Of a stretch of DNA of 40,137 nt, positions 1-6,457 are shown piece by piece; position 1 is the stretch's first letter; every line of letters starts with the position of its first letter. The stretch is taken from positions 1-40,137 of the forward strand of contig JACRDD010000025.1 in NCBI GenBank assembly GCA_016218685.1, written 5' to 3'. The notes below the pieces were generated by a model that saw only the letters and a program-made list of their open reading frames with translations, was not told the origin of the DNA and did not search any database. A program made the position numbers and the translations under genes. Source of the stretch: Desulfobacterales bacterium. GTDB lineage: Bacteria > Desulfobacterota > Desulfobacteria > Desulfobacterales > Desulfosarcinaceae.

Positions 1-1
1 G

Positions 2-127
2 GACGAGTTCGACATCATTGAATGCTTTGAAGTGCCGGGCCAACGGCTACAGGTCGGAGAAACAACAAGACGTCAGGTAGAGCTGTATACTACACTCGGC
101 GTTATGCCACCTGTCTCGTTACAATAG
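2..127 (+). pseudogene. possible 3' end of a transposase-like gene (enters from left edge)
   Basis: The frame starting at base 2 is open from the window edge to a TAG at 125-127, giving about 41 residues. Its last residues (RRQVELYTTLGVMPPVSLQ) look like the C-terminal tail of IS1634/DUF4277-type transposases, but this is a recollection of the family and cannot be confirmed from 41 residues. The ORF ends about 10 bases before the point where the opposite-strand recombinase fragment stops. That fits an insertion sequence that landed in the recombinase gene. Chance open frame is the alternative. Confidence 0.3.
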
Positions 128-136
128 GCCGGGAAT

Positions 137-394
137 TTAGGCGTTAAGGGTCAGGAAATGGTAAAATTGGCGCAGGGTCCAGATCCGCGATTTGCGTACG
201 TGCACCGACGGCGCCTGAAAGTCGCCGGCAAACTCGATGAGCTGCAAATAGCCGACATGTTTGAAAGATTTAATTTGCCGTTGCTTTAAAAAGGCGCTAA
301 ATTCGTTCAATCGCGATTCAAGCGCCTGGACGGACCGGTCGGAAAAGTTGGCCAGTTGGCAATACTCGATAAACTGAGGGATATGATGAAGCAT
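137..394 (-). pseudogene. truncated tyrosine recombinase/integrase, N-terminal domain only
   Basis: The 85-residue product resembles the N-terminal SAM-like, core-binding domain of XerC/XerD-type integrases: a helical segment with FIEYCQLANFSDRSVQALES, then a second helix ending LRQFYHFLTLN. Complete members continue for about 200 more residues with the R-HxxR-Y catalytic domain, and none of that is present. The frame breaks off right after the LTLN segment, next to the transposase-like tail at the window edge, so interruption by an insertion is the simplest explanation. It is not IntI-like at its N-terminus, so it is probably not the integrase that handled the cassettes downstream. No catalytic function is expected. 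Confidence 0.6.
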
Positions 395-521
395 GGCGCC
401 AGCCCCTTATGGGTTCCCATTTGATCATGCTTCATCGCAAATGCATAATTTTTAGCTCAAATTTTGCTAACTGCGGGGTTTGAGGGTTGTGTGAAAATAA
501 ATTACGATAAGGAGTTTGTAT

Positions 522-902
522 ATGCCCATCGTCACGTTGACCCTGCGACGGCCAAAATCGGCAGAGTTTAAGACCAATGTACTCGGGGCAATACACGACG
601 CCTTAGTTGACATCGGAGTCAGCCCAAACGACCGCTTCCACCGCGTGATCGAACTGAGCGAGGAGAACTTCCAGTATGACGCCACCTTCCCCGATGTTCG
701 TGGTCACAGAAACGAAAACTACATACTTGTTGAAATCCTCCTCGGCATTGGGCGTAGCGTCAAGATCAAGAAGCAACTTTTATCAGGAATCACGTCGCGG
801 CTCTCAGCCCTTGGTCACGATCCTGAGAATCTCATGGTGGTCTTTCAAGACGTGCCCTGGGAAAATTGGTCACCCGCTGGAGGTCGCTTTCCCAATGTTT
901 AA
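522..902 (+). CDS. tautomerase family protein (Tautomerase_2 type)
   Basis: The start chosen is ATG 522, which follows an AAGGAG site at 509-514 and gives a mature N-terminus of Pro-Ile-Val after Met removal. Pro-1 is the catalytic base of the tautomerase superfamily, so a TTG two codons upstream (516) is less likely. About 126 residues form the doubled beta-alpha-beta unit of the Tautomerase_2 group, with a FHRVIELSEENFQYD segment, the GRS turn (GIGRSVKIKK) and the PWENWSPAGG tail. Family members isomerise enol/keto or unsaturated acids; the substrate here cannot be told. The attC-like site about 75 bases downstream makes this a probable integron-cassette gene. The left cassette boundary was not found. 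Confidence 0.8.
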   Translation: MPIVTLTLRRPKSAEFKTNVLGAIHDALVDIGVSPNDRFHRVIELSEENFQYDATFPDVRGHRNENYILVEILLGIGRSVKIKKQLLSGITSRLSALGHDPENLMVVFQDVPWENWSPAGGRFPNV

Positions 903-975
903 TGGTTGCCCAAGAGCACCCCGCACATCATGGCAAGTAATAGCTTTTCACGGTAAAGCAGCGGGCATATAAAAA

Positions 976-1047
976 AACACACAACAAATCGCTCAATCCG
1001 GTCGCAGAGCCTGCGGCGCTGCTCCGGCTTAGCTTTGCGTTCGCCAG
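976..1047 (+). other. attC-like integron recombination site
   Basis: The left arm (983-1001) and the right arm (1022-1043) are imperfect inverted repeats. AAC pairs with GTT in the R'' and R' boxes, AAA with TTT, GCT(C)AA with TTAGC, and CCGG with CCGG. The unpaired C at about 994 in the left arm corresponds to the extrahelical base typical of attC sites. A small central GCAG/CTGC hairpin fills the middle. The R' box reads GCGTTCGCC, a weak match to GTTRRRY. The next gene begins 10 to 15 bases beyond it, the usual distance for a cassette ORF. This is pattern recognition by eye; no covariance model was run. Confidence 0.65.
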
Positions 1048-1056
1048 AGAAATGAG

Positions 1057-1548
1057 ATGCCCACACTCGCAAGCATATTTTTGAACTTACCCGATCAGAA
1101 GAAGAAGGCGGTGCACATCGATTTGTGCAAGCAAGCACTCCAGATCTGGAACGATCATTGCCTTAGCCAAAAGAGCCTCGGCTACGTTGAGACTGTATGC
1201 GGCACGAAGCAAGTGGTCGACCGAGATTTGCCGACTGCTGCAATTCGTGCGGTCATTGCGGGCAGCGACTCCGAAAATGTGGCGTATCGCTATCAGGAAC
1301 CGATTACTGCGATGCAGGATGATGACCTCAGGTTTCCTGACGACATAGAATTAGCCTACTATGCGATCTACAATCTATTTAGGCGCTATGTCATTTCTGG
1401 AATCGACGATGACTGGCTCATCGTGAACCAGGCTTTGTCAGCCCACGGGGAAGGCTCGGACTACGCCCTGATTTTGGAAGCCGCAGTTAACCGAACCGGC
1501 GAACAAATTGGTGGTGCCGGCCCTCGTACCTCGGGCGGCACACCATAG
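1057..1548 (+). CDS. hypothetical protein, probable integron-cassette gene
   Basis: 163 residues with no recognised motif, signal peptide or membrane segment; the composition is that of a soluble, acidic, mostly helical protein. The middle contains a run of acidic residues (MQDDDLRFPDDIELAYYAIY) and the C-terminus is Gly/Thr rich and probably disordered. A second ATG lies 5 bases upstream at 1052, in another frame. The start sits just after the attC-like R' box, as expected for a gene cassette, but no attC was found after the stop, where the convergent vapC gene begins 2 bases later. The cassette may therefore be truncated or its attC lost. Confidence 0.55.
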   Translation: MPTLASIFLNLPDQKKKAVHIDLCKQALQIWNDHCLSQKSLGYVETVCGTKQVVDRDLPTAAIRAVIAGSDSENVAYRYQEPITAMQDDDLRFPDDIELAYYAIYNLFRRYVISGIDDDWLIVNQALSAHGEGSDYALILEAAVNRTGEQIGGAGPRTSGGTP

Positions 1549-1550
1549 CG

Positions 1551-1940
1551 CTAGGGCTCTCGTACCGGAATCGTAGTATTTTCTTGGGCCGCTTTAATCA
1601 GACTTCTATCAAATGTTATAAATGCTTCTGCTTCTTCCGATAAAGCCAAATGAATGGCATCGGCAAAATCCATTCCATTTTGATGCCATTCAATAGCATT
1701 GGAGATTTTATGTGGATTTTCCAGTTGAACATTTGGCAATCCAAATAAGGATTGAAAAGCAGTCGTGATTTCAGGCTGTTTGAAGCGATAGGCATATCGC
1801 AGAACCCATTCGCATTCGAGAACTACGGATGTGGGTATGAAAACGGTATCGGTTGAAAATAATGCTTTTGATCTTTCAAGCTGTATTGGATCGTCGCCGG
1901 TTAGTAAACGAACAATGACGTTTGTATCAACCGAGATCAT
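1551..1940 (-). CDS. vapC: VapC-type PIN-domain toxin (ribonuclease)
   Basis: 129 residues, the usual PIN-toxin length. The acidic residues that bind metal are visible: D5 in the N-terminal VDTNVIVRLL strand, E42 in LECEWVLR, D94 in DFADAIHLAL and D111 in ITFDRS. VapC toxins cleave tRNA or rRNA when freed from their antitoxin; which RNA this one cuts cannot be read from sequence. The ATG overlaps the antitoxin stop by one base (TAATG), indicating translational coupling behind vapB. The lower GC content compared with later genes, and the position beside integron and transposase remnants, suggest horizontal acquisition. Confidence 0.9.
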   Translation of the reverse strand: MISVDTNVIVRLLTGDDPIQLERSKALFSTDTVFIPTSVVLECEWVLRYAYRFKQPEITTAFQSLFGLPNVQLENPHKISNAIEWHQNGMDFADAIHLALSEEAEAFITFDRSLIKAAQENTTIPVREP

Positions 1941-2191
1941 TATTTTCGCTCCAAAGCGCCCTTTTTTATCGCCTCGTTCATTTGGTCAATCGATATCGGT
2001 TTGCCTGAATATTTCAAAATGCCGGCCACTTTATCGATTTCGGTGCTATTGAATGGGCGAGAAGGTTTCAATAGAATGCCGTCACCCGTGTCAATAACGT
2101 TCAATTTCTGGCCTGTATTCCAATTGTACCTATCTCTAAATGTTTTCGGTATAATGACTTGTCCCTTGCTGGATAATTTTGTTGTTTGCAT
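1940..2191 (-). CDS. vapB: AbrB/MazE-fold antitoxin VapB
   Basis: 83 residues. The N-terminal half is the swapped-hairpin SpoVT-AbrB DNA-binding domain (TKLSSKGQVIIPKTFRDRYN, then LNVIDTGDGILLKPS). The C-terminal 35 residues should wrap the toxin. The gene is preceded by a strong GGAGG site at 2196-2205 in reverse orientation and overlaps vapC by one base. It neutralises VapC and, as in other such pairs, probably represses its own promoter. A direct repeat overlapping the -10 box supports this. Confidence 0.9.
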   Translation of the reverse strand: MQTTKLSSKGQVIIPKTFRDRYNWNTGQKLNVIDTGDGILLKPSRPFNSTEIDKVAGILKYSGKPISIDQMNEAIKKGALERK

Positions 2192-2211
2192 CGTAACCTC
2201 CAGTCAAAGAA

Positions 2212-2256
2212 GTAAGACTTTGGTAAGACTATAGGTGCTCCATCGACAAAGGTCAA
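2212..2256 (-). promoter_or_regulatory. vapBC promoter with overlapping direct-repeat operator
   Basis: Read on the minus strand, TTGACC (2256-2251) and TATAGT (2233-2228) are separated by exactly 17 bases, a near-consensus housekeeping promoter whose start would lie about 30 bases upstream of vapB. Two copies of GTAAGACT on the plus strand (2212-2219 and 2223-2230) are spaced 11 bases start to start, one helical turn, and the second overlaps the -10 box. This is a plausible site for the AbrB-fold antitoxin to repress its own operon. Confidence 0.7.
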
Positions 2257-2481
2257 TGAAATTTTGCCCTGACCATAAGGATGGATACGACCCGAAAGGT
2301 CATATCAACCCTATGTTCAAGAAGCCCGTATTCGAAGAGCATGCCCTTTGGGTAATGATTGGATCTTTGACAAGGCAAGAAGGCCCCCTGGCAGCAAATA
2401 GATGGCAAGTCGGAATCATCGAAGCATAATAAATGAGATTACCCCCGCAGTTATAAACTCGAAAGTTAGGTGCAATTAGAA

Positions 2482-2775
2482 ATGATCGATGCAAAAGTTA
2501 AAAGGAACGATCCCTGCCCATGCGGAAGCGGGAAAAAGCACAAAAAATGCTGCCTCGATAAGCAACCCCCGGATCAATCTGTTTCATGGGCTGACGATGA
2601 TGGGATTCATTTTGTCGGAGCTGGCGCCGCCCCATCTGCGGAGGAATTAGAACAAATGACCAGGGAATATCAAAAGAAGATTCGAAAATCGCCCTTATGG
2701 AATGAAATGGTAAAGAAATACGGGAAAGCGCAAGCCGAAGAATTATTGAAACAATTTAAGGCTGAAATTCGGTAA
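2482..2775 (+). CDS. SEC-C motif protein
   Basis: Near the N-terminus is a complete SEC-C zinc-binding motif, [17 protein letters not shown], with zinc ligands C12, C14, C23 and C24 counted from ATG 2482. This is the module found at the C-terminus of SecA and in many small proteins, where it binds Zn and often ribosomes or other partners. The remaining 70 residues are charged and helical ([18 protein letters not shown] onward) and match no known family. An in-frame GTG at 2470 would add four residues; I prefer the ATG. The sequence from 2192 to 2481 between vapBC and this gene holds only short unconvincing frames. Specific function unknown. Confidence 0.8.
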   Translation: MIDAKVKRNDPCPCGSGKKHKKCCLDKQPPDQSVSWADDDGIHFVGAGAAPSAEELEQMTREYQKKIRKSPLWNEMVKKYGKAQAEELLKQFKAEIR

Positions 2776-2885
2776 CATAACCTAACATACAGGGGGGTTG
2801 GAATAACCCTTGTCTACACCTGGCCGGTGTTACGCTGCCGCTTCATACCGTCAGGCGAGAAATACGTTGTGCCAATCGACCGTCC

Positions 2886-2937
2886 CGGGTACCGCTTCAG
2901 CAAGATCCCGATTCGGATGCTTATGCACCGGTACCCG
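2886..2937. repeat. long-spaced inverted repeat upstream of the lipoprotein gene
   Basis: CGGGTACCG (2886-2894) and CGGTACCCG (2929-2937) are exact reverse complements 34 bases apart. Inside them ATCC and GGAT can also pair, so the whole segment could fold into one interrupted hairpin. It sits in the 251-base gap before the lipoprotein gene at 3027. There is no T-run after it, so it does not look like a terminator. It could be the remnant of a mobile repeat or a regulatory structure. Confidence 0.4.
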
Positions 2938-3026
2938 CCTAAATGATGCATCGATAGGCAAGCGGAATGAAGAGAGAATAAAAAGGTTGTTGCGGGAAGG
3001 AACACTATTTTCGAAAGGGACGACTC

Positions 3027-4559
3027 ATGAATAGAGCTGTAAAAGTTGTCTTCGCGTTGCTCTTGCTGCTCGCGGCGTGCGGGAAAGGAGGGGACAACAC
3101 GGCCGACAACCCAGCCGGCGACCCGGACAACGACCCGGGCACAGGCACCCCGCCCAGCGCGATCTGCGAAGCACCCTCGCTCGCCGATATTTCTGCCCCG
3201 CGCGCGGTGGTCGGCAACGGTACCGCTGCGAGCTGCACGGCCGAAGCGCTTCAGGACGCGGCCAACGGCGGCGGCGTCATCGCCTTCGCGTGCGGCGCGG
3301 ACCCCGTAACGATCGAGGTCCCATCGCAGATCGTCTTCACGCTGGAGAGCGTGCTGGACGGCGGCGGCCTGGTAACGCTGAGCGGCGGCGGCGCCGCGCG
3401 CATCCTGTACCTCGATTCCGGATACGATCGGACGACACCGCGGCTCACCGTGCAGCGGCTCACCTTCCGCGATGGAAACGCCCCCGTGGGCGCCGACGAC
3501 ACCGCCAGCGGCGGCGGTGCGATCTACAGAGACGGCGGCAGCCTCACGGTGATCGACTGCACCTTTCTCGACAACCGCGCCTCCCTTGCGGGTCAGGACG
3601 TCGCCGGCGGCGCAATCTATGCGTTCGGCGGCGGCGAGACCATCATCTCGGGATCGATGTTCAACGGCAATCGTGCCAGCGACGGCGGCGCGGTCGGCAG
3701 CCTGAACGGCGACCTGATCATCATCAACAGCACCTTCACGAACAACGCGGCCACCGGCACCGGCGGCAACCCCGGCAATGGCGGTTGCGGTGGCGCGATC
3801 TACATGGACGGCGCGGACGAGGTGACCTCGATGTGCGGCGTCGTGATCGCCGGCAACGAGGCCGGAGCGATCGGCGGCGGCTTCTTCCGCGTGTCCAACG
3901 ACCACTCCGGCTCGTTGGCCATGGACCGCACGGCCGTCGAGGCCAACGTCGTGACCGATCAAGCGTCGGGGAACGCCGGCGGCCTGTACCTCCAGGGCCT
4001 CGCGCTCACGGTGACCAACAGCGCGATTACGAACAACCAGGCGTTCTATAACGGCGGCATCTGGATCCACACCAGTGAGGTCGAGATGACCAACACCACG
4101 ATCGCGGGCAACGTTGCCTTCGGCAGCAACGGCGGCGGTCTGTGGTTATCCAGCCCGGTGACCGGGACGATTCTCAACTGCACGATCGCGGACAACAGCG
4201 CGCCGGCCGACGGCCAGGGCGGAGGGGCCGTCTTCAACGCCGGCAATATCACGGGGCTCGAACTCAAAAACACGATCATCGCGAACAATACATCCGGAAC
4301 GTGGGCGCCCGGGTGCAGCGACCTGCTCGGCGACGGCGGCGGCAACCTCGAATGGCCGGACGGCGCGCAGTGCTCCGCGAGCCCGCGTGTTGCGGACCCA
4401 CTGCTCGGCGCACTGGGCGACCATGGCGGCCAAACCGAGACGATGCTGCCCTCATCATCGAGCCCGGCCAAGGAACTCGGCACGGGCTGTCCCGAAACCG
4501 ACCAACGCGGCAGGCCGCGCAGCGAGCCGTGCACCGCCGGCGCCGTCGAAATCGAATAG
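3027..4559 (+). CDS. lipoprotein with right-handed beta-helix repeats (choice-of-anchor Q type)
   Basis: The N-terminus is a lipoprotein signal peptide ending in LLAAC, with the lipid-anchored Cys at residue 18. A Gly/Asp/Pro-rich linker follows. From about residue 60 to 480 the protein is a series of short repeats with GGGAIY, NNRAS and NSTFTNN-like turns, the pattern of polymorphic outer-membrane/parallel beta-helix proteins. The C-terminus (TDQRGRPRSEPCTAGAVEIE) matches the conserved end of choice-of-anchor Q proteins. It is probably displayed on the outer surface; carbohydrate binding or adhesion is likely but not shown. GC content and GGC/GCG codon use are much higher than in the genes before it, suggesting a different origin. 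Confidence 0.85.
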   Translation: MNRAVKVVFALLLLLAACGKGGDNTADNPAGDPDNDPGTGTPPSAICEAPSLADISAPRAVVGNGTAASCTAEALQDAANGGGVIAFACGADPVTIEVPSQIVFTLESVLDGGGLVTLSGGGAARILYLDSGYDRTTPRLTVQRLTFRDGNAPVGADDTASGGGAIYRDGGSLTVIDCTFLDNRASLAGQDVAGGAIYAFGGGETIISGSMFNGNRASDGGAVGSLNGDLIIINSTFTNNAATGTGGNPGNGGCGGAIYMDGADEVTSMCGVVIAGNEAGAIGGGFFRVSNDHSGSLAMDRTAVEANVVTDQASGNAGGLYLQGLALTVTNSAITNNQAFYNGGIWIHTSEVEMTNTTIAGNVAFGSNGGGLWLSSPVTGTILNCTIADNSAPADGQGGGAVFNAGNITGLELKNTIIANNTSGTWAPGCSDLLGDGGGNLEWPDGAQCSASPRVADPLLGALGDHGGQTETMLPSSSSPAKELGTGCPETDQRGRPRSEPCTAGAVEIE

Positions 4560-4634
4560 GGCGGCACAGGGGGCGGGTGCCCTTTGAAGATCGTCGAAAT
4601 ATGCGATAAGGATGCTTTTAGGGAGGAGGAAAAA

Positions 4635-5210
4635 ATGAAAGTCGTAGCCATCAATGGAAGTCCACGAAAAAATGGGAACACCGCAATGCTCATCGAGACG
4701 GTTTTTGCGGAACTGACCAAGGAAGGCATCGAGACGGAACAGGTCCAGCTTGGCGGCAAAAAGATCCATGGCTGCACGGCCTGCATGAAGTGTTTCGAAA
4801 ATCAGGATAAACGCTGCACCATCGACAATGACAGCCTGAATGGGGTTGTGGCCAAGATGCTCGAAGCGGACGGCATCATCATCGGTTCGCCCACCTACTT
4901 TGCAAACGTCAGCACGGAGGTCAAAGCGCTGATCGATAGAGCCGGGCTGGTCGCGATTGCCAACGGGTACATGCTGAAACGAAAGGTCGGTGCGGCCGTG
5001 GTCGCGGCGCGCCGGGCCGGATCGACCAATGCCTTCGATGCGATCAACAAATTCTTTTTTATCAACCAGTTGATCGTGCCGGGATCGGTCTATTGGAACA
5101 TGGGTTTTGGACTGGGCGAAAAGGAAGTAAAGCAAGATGAAGAGGGCCTGAATACCATGAAGATATTAGGCGAGAACATGGCATGGCTATTGAGAAAAAT
5201 AAGTGCTTAA
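4635..5210 (+). CDS. iron-sulfur flavoprotein / NADPH-dependent FMN reductase family protein
   Basis: Start ATG 4635 follows a strong GGGAGGAGG site. 191 residues with a flavodoxin-like fold: strand MKVVAINGSP, the FMN-phosphate loop GSPRKNGNT (residues 8-16) and the GSPTYFANVS flavin loop near residue 85. A compact Cys cluster C47-x2-C50-x2-C53-x7-C61 is the arrangement used by Isf-type iron-sulfur flavoproteins to bind a 4Fe-4S cluster. That suggests electron transfer from ferredoxin or reduction of oxygen species or quinones in an anaerobe. The electron partners are not shown by context. The next gene (MaoC) starts 65 bases downstream and may be co-transcribed. Confidence 0.85.
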   Translation: MKVVAINGSPRKNGNTAMLIETVFAELTKEGIETEQVQLGGKKIHGCTACMKCFENQDKRCTIDNDSLNGVVAKMLEADGIIIGSPTYFANVSTEVKALIDRAGLVAIANGYMLKRKVGAAVVAARRAGSTNAFDAINKFFFINQLIVPGSVYWNMGFGLGEKEVKQDEEGLNTMKILGENMAWLLRKISA

Positions 5211-5275
5211 GGTCAAGGCCTCGAACCGCCGGTTTTACGGCCGGCCATCGTGATGAAGAATTTGAGGCACTCTGT

Positions 5276-5749
5276 ATGTCGTACATGCGCCAAAAAGCGA
5301 TTGCGGGGCTGAAGATCGGGGACGCTTTCACGGCCTGCCGCACCTTCACCGAACAGGAGGCGGCGACCTTTGCGGCGATCAGCAGAGACTATAACCCTGT
5401 CCATTTCGACGACCGCTTTGCCAAGGTCAAAAATCTTCAGGGCCGCGTATGCCATGGTCTGCTTGTCGGCAGCCTGCTCACCGAGGTTGGCGGGCAGATC
5501 GGCTGGTTCGCCTCGGGAATGAACTTTATTTTCAAGAAGCCGGTCTATTTTGGCGATACCGTCGCATGTCGGGTCACCATCACCGATCTCGACGAGCGTT
5601 TCAGGGCCAAGGCCGAAGCGGTGTTCACCAACCAGCACGGGGAGATTGTCATCGAAGCCGCTTTAACCGGTATCGTCCCGGGCGCCCCGGAAAAGCGCGT
5701 TTTGGAACTGATGGTGGCGGAAGGAGACCCGACCAACCCATGTCGTTAG
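5276..5749 (+). CDS. MaoC-like (R)-specific enoyl-CoA hydratase
   Basis: 157 residues from ATG 5276, which has a GAGG site about ten bases before it. The hot-dog fold hydratase signature DYNPVHFDD is at residues 38-46, and the catalytic Asp38 and His43 have the same spacing as D31/H36 of PhaJ. HGLLVGSLLTEVGG and the KPVYFGDTV strand follow, as in MaoC dehydratases. It should add water across (R)-enoyl-CoA thioesters, or do the reverse, in fatty-acid-type metabolism. The frame continues upstream to 5183, but that overlaps the previous gene and reads as non-coding. The last 20 residues are unusual and Pro/Glu rich. Confidence 0.85.
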   Translation: MSYMRQKAIAGLKIGDAFTACRTFTEQEAATFAAISRDYNPVHFDDRFAKVKNLQGRVCHGLLVGSLLTEVGGQIGWFASGMNFIFKKPVYFGDTVACRVTITDLDERFRAKAEAVFTNQHGEIVIEAALTGIVPGAPEKRVLELMVAEGDPTNPCR

Positions 5750-5935
5750 AAGCCAATTCAAAACCTCCCCTCAGGTCCAAATCCGGCGTTGGGACAAGGC
5801 GTCCAATCCTCGAAATACTATGTGTATTCCTGCGGTTGTCCACCTTGCCCCGCCTTGGCTTTGAACCTGATTGAAGGTTTTGAAATGGCTTCTATTACCA
5901 ATTCAGCAGCGGAGCGATTATAAGGAGGATGCGTG

Positions 5936-6451
5936 ATGAGGGTGAAGAAAAAGCTTGGACCGGTCGGGGAACTGTTTCTCTCGCTCGTCTTTATGGCGGC
6001 GGGTTTGGCCATCGTCTATTTTATGGGGTCGAGTTTTACCTTGACCTGCCATCGAAACGAAAACACGTGCATCATCGAAGAAGACAATATCTTCAGAGAC
6101 AAGGAAATCAACGCCACGCTGAACCTGAGCGACATCCAAAAGGCCGAAGTCGTGGAGTCCCGGGACTCCAAGGGCAAGTCCCATTACCAGGTGATGCTGA
6201 CGACCCATGAGATGCGGGTGCCCATCGCGGACTTTTTAACCGGTAAATATAGTTCGTGCAGTAAAAAAGCAGATCAGATCAATCGCTACATCAACTCCAG
6301 CGATCAAGACCTTTCCGTAACCGAATCGGGAAAGTTGCCAATGCTTCTGGGTCTGTTCTTTGCCGGGGTAGGGGCCTGGGTATTTCTGCATTCGCTTTGG
6401 AAAATGGTAAAACGCATCCTGGGTCTGCTATTGGTTCTAACAAACAAGTAG
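5936..6451 (+). CDS. hypothetical membrane protein, two transmembrane segments
   Basis: 171 residues from ATG 5936 with an AAGGAGG site ending 7 bases before it; a GTG directly upstream is less likely. The first membrane helix is at residues 11-32 (ELFLSLVFMAAGLAIVYFMG) and the second near residues 135-155 (LPMLLGLFFAGVGAWVFLHS). Between them is a soluble domain with two Cys (TCHRNENTC) and beta strands resembling a pleckstrin-like or DUF3592-like fold; I do not recognise a named family. It stands between the MaoC gene and the convergent sigma-54 activator. The 186 bases before it contain no other feature. Confidence 0.7.
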   Translation: MRVKKKLGPVGELFLSLVFMAAGLAIVYFMGSSFTLTCHRNENTCIIEEDNIFRDKEINATLNLSDIQKAEVVESRDSKGKSHYQVMLTTHEMRVPIADFLTGKYSSCSKKADQINRYINSSDQDLSVTESGKLPMLLGLFFAGVGAWVFLHSLWKMVKRILGLLLVLTNK

Positions 6452-6457
6452 AATGGA

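Noticed and set aside
91..115. GGCGTTATGCC as a second attC/attI core
   Set aside because: It has no matching left arm and lies within the open frame that enters from the left edge.
2235..2494. Short frames on both strands between vapB and the SEC-C gene
   Set aside because: No ribosome binding sites, no recognisable sequence, and they overlap the vapBC promoter.
2814..4070. Long minus-strand open frame opposite the beta-helix lipoprotein gene
   Set aside because: Low-complexity Arg/Ala/Val protein caused by GC-rich third positions of the real gene; no ribosome binding site or motif.
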